Below are positions 1-7,641 of a stretch of DNA of 11,315 bases, in pieces (within the stretch, counting starts at the first letter, position 1; every line of letters starts with the position of its first letter). This stretch comes from an uncultured Methylococcaceae bacterium (GTDB lineage: Bacteria > Pseudomonadota > Gammaproteobacteria > Methylococcales > Methylomonadaceae). The stretch is from assembly GCA_903839795.1 (NCBI GenBank), contig CAIMDR010000152.1, positions 1-11,315 of the forward strand, given 5' to 3'. A model generated the notes under the pieces. The model was not told the origin of the DNA, did not search any database, and saw nothing but the letters and a program-made list of their open reading frames with translations. A program made the position numbers and the translations under genes.

Positions 1-13
1 CCTTATTTTTCAA

Positions 14-34
14 GGCGCGCACGGCACGCCCTAC
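14..34 (-). repeat. REP-like GTAG-headed hairpin
   Basis: Read on the minus strand, this begins GTAG and runs into an imperfect hairpin: GGCGTGC, a CGT loop, then GCGCGCC (6 of 7 pairs). A GTAG head beside a GC-rich palindrome is the layout of REP elements. It resembles, but is not identical to, the two units near 6600-6670. Only one unit is visible because the window starts here. Genome copy number is unknown, so the repeat status is inferred from form alone. Confidence 0.4.
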
Positions 35-117
35 AGAAAATAATGTTGCTTAATCAACGAAGGTATCTACACCATAAATATCCGAGCCTGACTAAATCCC
101 TTAAAATCCCTAGAACA

Positions 118-141
118 AAAAAGGGCCTTTCGGCTCTTTTT
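118..141 (-). terminator. Intrinsic terminator downstream of yeeN
   Basis: A 10-base stem (AAAAAGAGCC against GGCCCTTTTT on the minus strand, with one G-U pair) closes on a GAAA tetraloop and ends in a run of T. It lies about 70 bases beyond the yeeN stop codon and is oriented to end that transcript. The A/T-rich arms are nearly symmetrical, so it could also stop plus-strand transcription entering from the left. Confidence 0.8.
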
Positions 142-212
142 ATTGATCGCTATTTTCTATACCTCTTGATCGGCGGTCAAGCCGCATGACAACCGTGTCT
201 GGAAATCAGTGC

Positions 213-929
213 TTAAAACTCGGCATCATGATAGATATTCTGCACGTCATCCAGATCATTCAACATATCCAAGAATTTTTCAAACAATTCCAGATCCTCG
301 CCACTGATAGGTGTGACCGTTCTTGGCAAAAATTGAATTTCGTCCACATCAAAATCAACCTTGCCCAACGCATCCGTTAAAGCTTGCTTGGCTTTAAAGT
401 AGTCGGCATGGGGCGTAAAGACGGTGACTTTTCCCTTATCACTTTCAATATCGGTCACATCCACATCGGCGGTTAGCAAAGCGTCAAGAACGGCGTCTTC
501 GTCATCATTTTCAAAGGCCAAAATAGCGGCATGATCAAACATGTGACTAACTACACCTTGGGTACCAATTTTACATTTTGTTTTGGTAAAGCACTGGCGC
601 ACATCACCAAAAGTACGGTTAGGATTATCGGTCAGGCAATCAATAATCACCATGCAACCACCGGGGCCAAAGCCTTCATAGCGAGCCGGCGAGAAATCTT
701 CCCCCCCGCCGCCTCTGGCTTTTTCGATGGCTTTTTCAATAACGTGGGTGGGCACCTGGTCTTTCTTGGCGCGATCAATCAATCCCCGCAAGGCTAAATT
801 ACCATCGGGATCGACACCTCCCGCTTTAGCACACACATATATCTCACGGCCATATTTACTGTAGACCTTTGCCTTGATATCAGACGTTTTGGCCATGGAC
901 ACTTTACGATTTTGGTAAGCTCTACCCAT
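213..929 (-). CDS. yeeN: YebC/TACO1-family protein, YeeN subgroup
   Basis: The 238-residue product matches the YeeN branch of the YebC/TACO1 family, whose E. coli member is the same length. The branch is recognisable from its N-terminus ([17 protein letters not shown]) and from [12 protein letters not shown], a [19 protein letters not shown] segment around residues 75-90 and [12 protein letters not shown] just after. The family was long annotated as transcriptional regulators. More recent work places YebC-type proteins on the ribosome, relieving stalling at proline-rich stretches, so a translation role is the better guess. The product is cytosolic with no signal peptide. The ATG at 929 has GGAG about 10 bases upstream, which supports this start. 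The gene stands alone: about 190 bases separate it from rsmD, and a terminator follows. No ruvC is visible downstream, which also fits YeeN rather than the ruv-linked YebC. Confidence 0.9.
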   Translation of the reverse strand: MGRAYQNRKVSMAKTSDIKAKVYSKYGREIYVCAKAGGVDPDGNLALRGLIDRAKKDQVPTHVIEKAIEKARGGGGEDFSPARYEGFGPGGCMVIIDCLTDNPNRTFGDVRQCFTKTKCKIGTQGVVSHMFDHAAILAFENDDEDAVLDALLTADVDVTDIESDKGKVTVFTPHADYFKAKQALTDALGKVDFDVDEIQFLPRTVTPISGEDLELFEKFLDMLNDLDDVQNIYHDAEF

Positions 930-1117
930 TTGATTGTTGCTCCATTGGCAAATAAAAAATCAGTCAATTTTACAGATAAGTGCTTCCATTAGGAATCTTT
1001 AAATCATTTCATCAAGACACAACGCTGGATAGTAATAATAGTCAGTGTACCCATAATGCCAGTTCCAGCTTTCGCTAGCACCGGCTTATTCTGGCTGGGT
1101 TGCATCCGTACCAGTCG
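930..1117. other. Intergenic spacer between rsmD and yeeN
   Basis: This 188-base spacer presumably holds the yeeN promoter. The yeeN ribosome-binding site (GGAG on the minus strand) lies at its left edge. I see no convincing -35/-10 pair and no strong terminator after rsmD. A 28-codon tyrosine-rich open stretch without a start codon lies at 999-1085 on the minus strand and may be chance or a gene remnant. Confidence 0.5.
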
Positions 1118-1672
1118 TCAGCCCAGTCGCTCAAACAAATGATAGCCCACTTCGCCTGCCACTTTACTTTTTAGTAACCGCCAGTTTTCAGGCAGTCCAT
1201 CAAGCTTGAGCGTGCTTTCCGTCTCAACATAGATTTTGGCATGTTTACTTAACCAGCTTTTTTCTTCCAGCCATTGACAGGTCTGGACAGCTAGCGACAG
1301 TGCAAAAGGCGGATCAATAAAAACCACATCAAAAACATCGGCATCACCGGCCAGATAACGAAACACATCCGCTTGAACAATTTTAATTTGGTCGGCGTTA
1401 AGTTTGACTGTGTTTTCTTTTAAAGCGCGACAGGCCAAGGCATTATTTTCAATTTGAATGACCGACTTCGCACCTCTGGAAGCGGCTTCAAAACCCAACG
1501 CGCCGCTACCTGCATATAAATCCAGGCAACGGCTGCCGATAATGTCATTGCGTAGCCAATTAAATACCGTTTCTCGTACTCTTGCCGGTGTCGGCCTTAA
1601 ACCTGGCGCATCGACAAACGTTATGCAGCGACTGCGCCAGTCTCCACCGATTATTCTGAGTTTATTTGACAC
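1118..1672 (-). CDS. rsmD: 16S rRNA (guanine966-N2)-methyltransferase RsmD
   Basis: RsmD transfers a methyl group from S-adenosylmethionine to N2 of G966 in 16S rRNA during small-subunit assembly in the cytosol. The 184-residue product has the usual RsmD length. It shows the family signature RPTPARVRETVFNWL (residues 26-40), the SAM-binding motif I LDLYAGSGALGFEAASRGA (about 50-68), an acidic motif II at QIEN, and the catalytic IDPPF motif (119-123). Translation starts at a GTG at 1672 inside the 3' end of the preceding M16 gene, an 11-base overlap. Only a weak AGAAGAA-type binding site precedes it, so translational coupling to the upstream gene is likely. An M16 protease pair followed by rsmD is a recurrent order in gammaproteobacteria. 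coaD, which often follows rsmD, is absent here. Confidence 0.93.
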   Translation of the reverse strand: MSNKLRIIGGDWRSRCITFVDAPGLRPTPARVRETVFNWLRNDIIGSRCLDLYAGSGALGFEAASRGAKSVIQIENNALACRALKENTVKLNADQIKIVQADVFRYLAGDADVFDVVFIDPPFALSLAVQTCQWLEEKSWLSKHAKIYVETESTLKLDGLPENWRLLKSKVAGEVGYHLFERLG

Positions 1673-3098
1673 TTTGTTCTTCTGGTTTAACGACGGCTTC
1701 TGATTTAGCTTCTGCTTTACCCACGGTTATGGTTTGCAGTAGCTGCGGATTAACATGACGTTTAAGGGCATCGGTTATCGATGCAACCGTCACTTGCTCT
1801 ATGTTTTGTTGAAAAGTATCCAGATAATCCAAGGGCATTTCATAAAAACCAATCATGGCAACATAGCTGGCCAGTTCTTTATTGGTATCAAAACGCATGG
1901 CAAAACCACCGGTAATGTTTTTCTTTGCCGCAACCAGTTCCGCTTCGGTCGGGCCTTGGTTAATAAAATCGGCCAGGGTTTGATTGAGCACTTGCAACGC
2001 TTGCGTAGTTTGATCGTTACGGGTTTGTAAACTTACCAAAAAGGGCCCCGGTTTTAACAAAGGTATAAAAGCACTGGATGCGCTGTAAGCCAAGCCTCGC
2101 TTTTCGCGAACTTCATTAAAAAGTTTTGAAACCAGACCACTACCACCCAAGATATGATTACCCACATAAAGATTAAAATAATCGGGATCTTTACGATAAG
2201 TGCCGGGTAATCCTACCAAAACATGGGTTTGTGTTGACGGAAACTCGATGTGTTGCAGACTCGCTTTAAGCGGCATGGCAACATCAGGTAGAGCGTCCGG
2301 TTTTTTCCCTTGAGGCAGTCCGGAAAGCAACTTTTCGGCGGTTTGTTCCGCTTGCTGTTTGGATAAATCCCCGACAATAACAACCATCGCATTTGCAGCA
2401 ACGTAATATTTCTGATAAAAATGCTTTAAATCAGCGGCCTTAAAAGCGGATACAGTTTTAATCACGCCAGCTTCTGGATGGGCATAAGGATGCTGTCCGT
2501 AAAGCGCCTTATAAAAAGCAATGCTGGCCAATGCCGCAGGCGATTCTTCCTGTTGTTTTAAACCGGCCAAGGTACGGTTTTTTTCGCGTTTAAAGTCAGC
2601 CTCATTAAAAACCGGTTGGGTCAAAATGACCTGCATGGTATCAAGTGCTTTATCGAACAAGGGTTTGTCCGTCAAGGTGCGTAACGAAACAGTCGCTGTA
2701 TCAAGTGAACTACTGACGCTAAAATTTGCACCCACGCTTTCAAAGCGTTGCGCAATATCATCGGCATTCCACTTTCCGGCTCCGGTATCCAGTAAACCAG
2801 CCGTTAAAGATGCCAAACCAAACTGCTGTCCATCATTGGCACTACCGGCATCAAAAACAACCTGTATATCCACCATCGGCAGTCCTTCGGTATGCACATA
2901 ATAAACCCGGCTACCTTGCGGCGTTTGCCAGTGCTCAATTTTTGCAGCGGCACTGGTTAACGTGCTAAAGGACAACAAGACAAGTCCAAGCCAATAAAAA
3001 GTTTTGGCTTCGGTTGTTGTTTTTTGCAATCCACTAATTTTTTGTTGGGTTACGCTATCGCTAACCCACGCCACACATTTTAAGAAATGAACACGCAT
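1662..3098 (-). CDS. M16-family protein without zinc site (putative non-catalytic subunit)
   Basis: This 478-residue pitrilysin/insulinase-family (M16B) protein has both M16 halves but lacks the HxxEH zinc motif. Aligned with its neighbour, the two His and the Glu are replaced by Ser97, Ala100 and Gly101. It keeps the substrate-binding Arg/Tyr pair in REKRGLAYS (R334, Y338). Such partners form heterodimers with a zinc-carrying subunit, so I infer that it completes the peptidase encoded just upstream. A hydrophobic stretch at residues 34-51 ending in SAAA looks like a signal peptide, suggesting a periplasmic location. It is preceded by an unusually long polar leader of about 33 residues. The ATG at 3098 overlaps the upstream stop as TAATG and has GGGAG at good spacing, which supports this start despite the long leader. 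Substrates cannot be read from sequence. Confidence 0.85.
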   Translation of the reverse strand: MRVHFLKCVAWVSDSVTQQKISGLQKTTTEAKTFYWLGLVLLSFSTLTSAAAKIEHWQTPQGSRVYYVHTEGLPMVDIQVVFDAGSANDGQQFGLASLTAGLLDTGAGKWNADDIAQRFESVGANFSVSSSLDTATVSLRTLTDKPLFDKALDTMQVILTQPVFNEADFKREKNRTLAGLKQQEESPAALASIAFYKALYGQHPYAHPEAGVIKTVSAFKAADLKHFYQKYYVAANAMVVIVGDLSKQQAEQTAEKLLSGLPQGKKPDALPDVAMPLKASLQHIEFPSTQTHVLVGLPGTYRKDPDYFNLYVGNHILGGSGLVSKLFNEVREKRGLAYSASSAFIPLLKPGPFLVSLQTRNDQTTQALQVLNQTLADFINQGPTEAELVAAKKNITGGFAMRFDTNKELASYVAMIGFYEMPLDYLDTFQQNIEQVTVASITDALKRHVNPQLLQTITVGKAEAKSEAVVKPEEQSVK

Positions 3099-4450
3099 TA
3101 CTTAACTCCCTTTTTTTCAGCCGTTGAATTGATGGTTTGTGGTTCCAGATAAGCAATACTCAGATGATCGTCAATCAAGTGTTTTTTCGCCACATCACGG
3201 ACTTGTTCTGCGGTTACCTGATTGATTTTAGAAACATATTCATCCGCTTTTTGCCAGCCTAAACCCACTGTTTCCAGCGTGCCTATTTCCATGGCCTGAT
3301 AAAAATTAGAATCTTTCTGGTAAATATCACTGGCTAAAACCTGCGCTTTGATACGTTGTAATTCTTCCGTACTGATCAAGTTTTGTTGCAGTTTTTTTAT
3401 TTCATCTTTTAACGCAACTTCCAGTTGATCGACTGTTTTACCTTCAGCCGGTGTCGCTTCCAGTTCAAATAAATCAGACATTCTTGACGTCAGGCCATAG
3501 CCGGCACCCGCAGAAACCGCTATTTGTTTACCGCGTACCAATGCTGAAGATAAGCGGGCGCTACTACCGCCATCCAATACGCCAGCCAATACTTCCAGCG
3601 CGTAGGCTTCCCATTCATTTTCCGCCGTTTTTAATACCGGCACTTTATAACCCATTACCAATGAGGGCAGTTTTGCAGGCACCTTGACGGTCATTTTACG
3701 AACACCCAGTTGTTCGATTTCAGTTTGTGGCTTTAATGGTTTGATGTCACTGGGTTTAAGGGCACTAAAATATTTTTCCGCCAGATCAAAAACCGCTTGG
3801 GGTTGGACATCACCCACCACTACCAAAGTCGCGTTATTGGGTGCATACCAACGTTGATACCAGGCTTGCAAATCTTCAACCGTGTAATTTGCAATATCTG
3901 CGGGCCAACCAATAACCGGATGTTTATAAGGGCTATTGGAATAAGCGATCGTCATAAACTGTTCCTGCATTTTGGCTTGTGGATTATCATCCGTCCGCAT
4001 TCGGCGTTCTTCGGTCACTACTTGCAGTTCTTTTTTTAATTCTTCGGGTAATAGATGCAGATTACGCATTCTATCTGCTTCCAGTTCAAAACTGACTGCC
4101 AGCCTTGACGCTTCCATGGTTTGAAAATAAGCGGTGTAATCTTGGCCGGTAAAAGCGTTTTCATCACCGCCATTTTCGGAAATAATACGCGAAAATTCGC
4201 CGGCCGGATGCTTGTCCGTACCCTTAAACATCATGTGTTCCAGCATGTGTGATATCCCGGTAATGCCGCCAGGTTCGTAACTGGAGCCCACTTTGTACCA
4301 GACTTGAGATACAGCAACCGGTGAGCGATGATCTTCCTTTACCAACACTTTTAGACCATTCGCCAACGTATGTTCAAATACTTTGGTTTCTGCGCTACTG
4401 GTAAACACCGGCAGACACATTAACACTGTATACAATAATCGTTTATTCAT
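3098..4450 (-). CDS. M16-family zinc metallopeptidase (catalytic subunit)
   Basis: This is an exported zinc peptidase of the M16B group. From the ATG at 4450 it has 450 residues. An N-terminal signal peptide (MNKRLLYTVLMCLPVFTSSA) is followed by the inverted zinc motif HMLEH (H68, E71, H72). The third ligand is Glu148, 76 residues after His72, which is the classic spacing. The C-terminal half lacks the usual Arg/Tyr pair: the corresponding segment reads RGKQIAVS, with Val where Tyr is expected. The downstream protein has the pair, so the two fit a split-active-site heterodimer. The reading frame stays open to a TTG at 4477. I chose ATG 4450 because GAGGGAG lies just before it and the signal peptide starts there. 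It is the first gene of the operon and is coupled to the next by TAATG. Confidence 0.88.
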   Translation of the reverse strand: MNKRLLYTVLMCLPVFTSSAETKVFEHTLANGLKVLVKEDHRSPVAVSQVWYKVGSSYEPGGITGISHMLEHMMFKGTDKHPAGEFSRIISENGGDENAFTGQDYTAYFQTMEASRLAVSFELEADRMRNLHLLPEELKKELQVVTEERRMRTDDNPQAKMQEQFMTIAYSNSPYKHPVIGWPADIANYTVEDLQAWYQRWYAPNNATLVVVGDVQPQAVFDLAEKYFSALKPSDIKPLKPQTEIEQLGVRKMTVKVPAKLPSLVMGYKVPVLKTAENEWEAYALEVLAGVLDGGSSARLSSALVRGKQIAVSAGAGYGLTSRMSDLFELEATPAEGKTVDQLEVALKDEIKKLQQNLISTEELQRIKAQVLASDIYQKDSNFYQAMEIGTLETVGLGWQKADEYVSKINQVTAEQVRDVAKKHLIDDHLSIAYLEPQTINSTAEKKGVK

Positions 4451-4553
4451 AACTCCCTCTTTAAAATATGATTGCAAGCGCGTCGGACTATTTCAATAAT
4501 CAATAGTTCACGGTATTCTATACAATAAATTACAAGTTGGAACTTATTAAATA
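4451..4553. promoter_or_regulatory. Divergent promoter region, M16 operon / cyoE
   Basis: This 103-base spacer separates two divergent transcription units and must hold both promoters or 5' leaders. For cyoE, A/T-rich -10 candidates lie at 4514-4526 (TATTCT, TATACA, TACAAT), but no well-spaced strong -35 is visible. The left edge carries the M16 ribosome-binding site (GAGGGAG on the minus strand). The assignment rests on gene orientation. Exact promoter elements are not resolved. Confidence 0.5.
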
Positions 4554-5441
4554 ATGGCTAGCAAATCCTCAGTGCTTTCATGGAAAAACTACTACACACT
4601 CTGTAAACCCAATGTGGTTGCAGAAATGCTCTTTACCGCTGTTGTCGGGATGTTATTGGCGGTACCCGGAATGCCGACCCTACAACCTTTTATTTTTGGT
4701 ACTATTGGTATTGCCCTGGCGGCCTCCTCCGCTGCGGCTGTTAATCATTTTATTGACCGGAAAGCGGATGCACTGATGGCCCGCACCGAAAAACGCCCTT
4801 TACCTTCAGGTGAATTAACAACGACCAATGTAGTTACTTTTGCGATGGTGTTGGGTATTGGTTCCATGCTTATTTTAGTATTATTGGTCAATACCTTAAC
4901 GGCTATTTTGACGTTTCTGTCATTATTTGGTTACGCTATTATTTATACGCTTTATCTTAAAAGAGCAACGCCCCAAAATATTGTTATCGGTGGTATTTTT
5001 GGCGCGACACCACCGCTACTCGGTTGGTGCGCAATGACGGGAGAAGTACATCCTTTTGCCTTGCTTCTGGCCTTAATTATTTTCGTTTGGACACCACCGC
5101 ATTTCTGGGCCTTGGCTATCGCCCGGCGCGAAGAATACGCCAAAGTAAACATCCCCATGTTACCCGTTACCCACGGGGTAGAATTTACCCGCCTGCAAAT
5201 ATTGCTCTATACCATTTTGTTGCTATGTGTGACATTGCTGCCTTATTTAACCCGCATGAGCGGTTTAATTTATTTGGTGTCGACCGTGCTGTTGGATTTT
5301 GTTTTTATTTTTTACGCCGTGTTGATGATGCGCAATAAAGATAATAAAACCGCCATGAAAACGTTTGTTTATTCCATCGTTTATATAACGCTTCTATTTG
5401 CAGCGTTGTTAATTGATCATTATTTTCGGTTTACTTTATGA
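4554..5441 (+). CDS. cyoE: Protoheme IX farnesyltransferase (heme O synthase)
   Basis: CyoE/CtaB is an inner-membrane UbiA-superfamily prenyltransferase. It attaches a farnesyl group to the vinyl side chain of protoheme, making heme O for heme-copper terminal oxidases (and heme A where CtaA exists). The 295-residue product has the usual length and many hydrophobic segments. It carries the diphosphate/magnesium motif NHFIDRKAD (N64, D68, D72) followed by RTEKRPLPSG. The family stretches YLKRATPQNIVIGG, GATPPLLGW and WTPPHFWALAI are also present, then REEY and MLPVTHG. The ATG at 4554 gives the standard N-terminus, although its ribosome-binding site is weak. No oxidase subunit genes are beside it; instead it overlaps a trpD2-like gene. 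Confidence 0.95.
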   Translation: MASKSSVLSWKNYYTLCKPNVVAEMLFTAVVGMLLAVPGMPTLQPFIFGTIGIALAASSAAAVNHFIDRKADALMARTEKRPLPSGELTTTNVVTFAMVLGIGSMLILVLLVNTLTAILTFLSLFGYAIIYTLYLKRATPQNIVIGGIFGATPPLLGWCAMTGEVHPFALLLALIIFVWTPPHFWALAIARREEYAKVNIPMLPVTHGVEFTRLQILLYTILLLCVTLLPYLTRMSGLIYLVSTVLLDFVFIFYAVLMMRNKDNKTAMKTFVYSIVYITLLFAALLIDHYFRFTL

Positions 5442-6463
5442 ACTTCACCCATCACGAACAAACCCCGCATCCTGAACATCCTTTCGCACAGTACATCCGC
5501 ATACTGGGTAAAGGTAAAAAAGGCTCAAGACCCCTTACGCAGGATGAAGCCTATCAGTCCATGAAAATGATTCTGGCGGATGAAGTGCTGCCTGTTCAGT
5601 TGGGCGCTTTTTTAATGTTAATGAGGGTTAAGGAAGAAACCCCCGAGGAATTGGCAGGTTTTGTGTTGGCGGCCAGAGAGTCCTGCAAGCTATCAAACGA
5701 TAAAGCGATAGTTAATCTGGATTGGTCATCTTATGCCGGTAAACGTCGCCATTTACCCTGGTTTTTATTATCAGCCCTGTTATTGGCAGAAAACGGTACC
5801 CATGTTTTTATGCACGGTGCCAGCGGCCCCAGTTCAGACCGGCTTTATACGCAAGATATGTTGAAATATCTGGGACTGAAATACTCAAGCTCCATTGAGC
5901 AAACCCGGCAACAACTTGAGCAACAGTATTTCAGTTATTTGTCGTTGGAACATATTTGTCCAAAACTGCATGAGATTATAGAACTGCGTCCCTTGTTGGG
6001 CTTACGTTCACCGGTTCATACGCTGGTGCGTTTGTTAAATCCGTTTAATGCGCAATACAGTATTCAAGGCATATTTCATCCGGGTTATCGACCGGTACAT
6101 CAACAAGCAGCGGCTTTATTGCACCAGCCTCATGCGGCCGTGTTAAAAGGTGAAGGCGGTGAAACCGAGCGTAATCCTGACATGGATTGCCTGGTACAAA
6201 GCGTCCATAACGGTGAACTATTGGATGAAAATTGGCCGGCTTTATTTGCCCGCCGCCACGTAAAATCTGAAGAACTTGACCCAAAGCAACTGCCTTTAAT
6301 TTGGCAGGGCAGTATTAACGACGAGTTTGCCGAAAACTCCATTATTGGTACGGCAGCGATTGCGCTTAAATTATTGGGCAAAGCTAACACTCAGCAAGAA
6401 GCACATCAGTTAGCGACAGATTACTGGCTAAACAGAGATAAGCAAAGGCACGCAGGATTTTGA
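5438..6463 (+). CDS. ybiB: TrpD2/YbiB-like glycosyltransferase-family-3 protein
   Basis: The 341-residue protein resembles anthranilate phosphoribosyltransferase (TrpD) in fold but belongs to the TrpD2/YbiB branch. The N-terminal helical domain (about residues 15-85) contains LTQDEAYQSMKMILADEV and LGAFLMLMRVKEETPEELAGF. The phosphoribosyl-binding region reads DWSSYAGKRRHLPWF (95-109) in place of TrpD's GTGGD, followed by FMHGASGP. E. coli YbiB is reported as a nucleic-acid-binding, SOS-regulated dimer without TrpD activity. I therefore infer that this is not a tryptophan biosynthesis enzyme, and its substrate is unknown. The start overlaps the cyoE stop as ATGA, so translation is probably coupled. 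No separate promoter or LexA-type operator is visible directly upstream. No trp gene is nearby. Confidence 0.8.
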   Translation: MNFTHHEQTPHPEHPFAQYIRILGKGKKGSRPLTQDEAYQSMKMILADEVLPVQLGAFLMLMRVKEETPEELAGFVLAARESCKLSNDKAIVNLDWSSYAGKRRHLPWFLLSALLLAENGTHVFMHGASGPSSDRLYTQDMLKYLGLKYSSSIEQTRQQLEQQYFSYLSLEHICPKLHEIIELRPLLGLRSPVHTLVRLLNPFNAQYSIQGIFHPGYRPVHQQAAALLHQPHAAVLKGEGGETERNPDMDCLVQSVHNGELLDENWPALFARRHVKSEELDPKQLPLIWQGSINDEFAENSIIGTAAIALKLLGKANTQQEAHQLATDYWLNRDKQRHAGF

Positions 6464-6810
6464 TCCGGGCTTAAGTTCCTAAGAAGGTAACGACTCAGCC
6501 GTTGAAAAAATGGAACCGCTAATACAACTCGCAAAAAATAATCACCACCCTATCGTTCCACGCTCCGACGTCACTGCCCACAATTAAGCGCGGTAGGAGC
6601 CAGGCCATGCCCACGATGAAGAAGCTAAAACTAAGCATTGCAGCCCAAATATCACGGGCATCGCCCGCTCCTACAGTGATATTGTGCTTAACTGTGGACA
6701 GTAGCGCTCCGGCGAGGAAACCAGGCGAAAATAAAATCAGTTGAAATCCGTATGATCAGTGTTCTATTGATTGAAGCCAATACCGACTGATGGTGTTACA
6801 AAGCGGCGTT
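6464..6810. other. Gene-free repeat-bearing region
   Basis: This 347-base stretch lies between two convergent genes and holds no credible coding sequence. Its centre is the REPIN-like element at 6573-6702. Just left is CGTTCCACGCTCCG (6554-6567), and a related CGCTCCGGCG lies just right of the element (about 6705-6714), both resembling short dispersed intergenic repeats. A small imperfect hairpin (AACG...CGTT) occurs near 6489-6502. I see no clear T-tailed terminator for either neighbouring gene, so the palindrome itself may separate the convergent transcripts. Confidence 0.6.
6573..6702. repeat. REPIN-like inverted pair of REP sequences
   Basis: Two GTAGGAGC-headed units face each other: one on the plus strand at 6593-6617 and one on the minus strand at 6674-6651. 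The second has a clean hairpin, CGGGC-gat-GCCCG; the first is more degenerate (GGC-cat-GCC). They are enclosed by outer inverted arms ACTGcCCACAaTTAAGC (6573-6589) and GCTTAACTGTGGACAGT (6686-6702), which match at 15 of 17 bases. A GTAG head plus a GC-rich palindrome, in an inverted pair, is the organisation of REPINs moved by RAYT transposases. No RAYT gene is in this window. Genome copy number cannot be seen. Confidence 0.7.
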
Positions 6811-7431
6811 TTATTGCTGAGAAAAACGGGGTATTTTTTTAAGTGCATTTTTTTCCAAATGTACGTACTGCAAGCCAATCAATGTTCGACCATCGGAAAT
6901 AAGATCAACCCATATCACCTTTACTTCACCCTTCAATTCCAGTCGTTTAAACTCAAAACGGCTTATCGTGCCCACTTCAACCACTATTACTTCTGAAAGA
7001 CAAATCATTAAACCATCGACTGAAACATTGACTGACGTAAAATTATAATAGCGACCATTTAAAAAAATTTTCCCGGGATCGGGCATGTATTTTCTGTAGA
7101 CTTTTCTTTTGTTCAACTCTTTATCTATATCAAAGGCAATGTTTTTAAACTCAAGCGCCAGTAAAATATGCCCTTCTTCCATATCCGCTCTTACCACCTC
7201 AACTTCACCCACCAGGCGCATTTCAGGAAGATACAAATCAATGATGGTTGAAACCAATAATTGATTAAAAACATATTTAATATCAATGTCTTCCCTATCG
7301 GTATTTAACTGGGCAAGTATGCCGTTTATAGACAAATTTATAACGGTAATTTTATGCTCTTCTTCCCCCATATAAATGAAGCCCTCTGACATCAGGTTTG
7401 TGCGCCGGGGCCGATCTAACATTGAATACAT
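6811..7431 (-). CDS. Tandem PilZ-like domain protein
   Basis: The 206-residue cytosolic protein appears to contain two PilZ-like domains; PilZ domains bind cyclic di-GMP and control motility, pili or polysaccharide. The first half has RPRR (residues 7-10) and NLSING (32-37). The second has a proper RxxxR (R109-KVY-R113) and NVSVDG (135-140), matching the D/NxSxxG motif. The ends of the two halves also resemble each other: GEVEVVRAD...LLALEF against GEVKVIWVD...LIGLQY. This supports an internal duplication. Only the second domain has both canonical motifs, so I infer that it is the likelier nucleotide binder and the first is degenerate. The ATG at 7431 is preceded by AGGAG at normal spacing. 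The gene stands alone, with repeat elements on both sides, so its target pathway cannot be read from context. Confidence 0.75.
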   Translation of the reverse strand: MYSMLDRPRRTNLMSEGFIYMGEEEHKITVINLSINGILAQLNTDREDIDIKYVFNQLLVSTIIDLYLPEMRLVGEVEVVRADMEEGHILLALEFKNIAFDIDKELNKRKVYRKYMPDPGKIFLNGRYYNFTSVNVSVDGLMICLSEVIVVEVGTISRFEFKRLELKGEVKVIWVDLISDGRTLIGLQYVHLEKNALKKIPRFSQQ

Positions 7432-7500
7432 AACTATCTCCTGATTGACTATCGGCTTATATTTCCTATCAATTTAACGCCATCGGTAAGCAAGTATTCA

Positions 7501-7528
7501 AGCCCCTTCTTTGAAAAAAAGGGGAGCT
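7501..7528. repeat. Short hairpin (CCCCTT/AAGGGG)
   Basis: CCCCTT (7503-7508) pairs with AAGGGG (7519-7524). An outer AGC/GCT extends the stem past one bulged base. There is no T-run on either side, so an intrinsic terminator is unlikely. It resembles small dispersed intergenic hairpins. It lies about 70 bases upstream of the PilZ gene start. Confidence 0.4.
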
Positions 7529-7641
7529 GAATATTTACGTAAGCAATTAACCTGTCCAGTCTTAAGTTGATAGACTTTATATTCAAGCTCACACTTTATG
7601 AGTTTATCAAGTACAATTGTAGTTAGGCGATTTCCTGCAAA

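Noticed and set aside
2521..2968. Plus-strand open frames opposite the M16 genes
   Set aside because: They are antisense to well-supported protease genes and encode no recognisable motifs.
4451..4477. Upstream TTG start for the catalytic M16 protein
   Set aside because: It would add nine residues before a normal signal peptide. The ribosome-binding site GAGGGAG directly precedes the ATG at 4450 instead.
6790..6996. Short plus-strand frame across the end of the PilZ gene
   Set aside because: It lies mostly antisense to the PilZ-like coding sequence and has no domain or ribosome-binding site.
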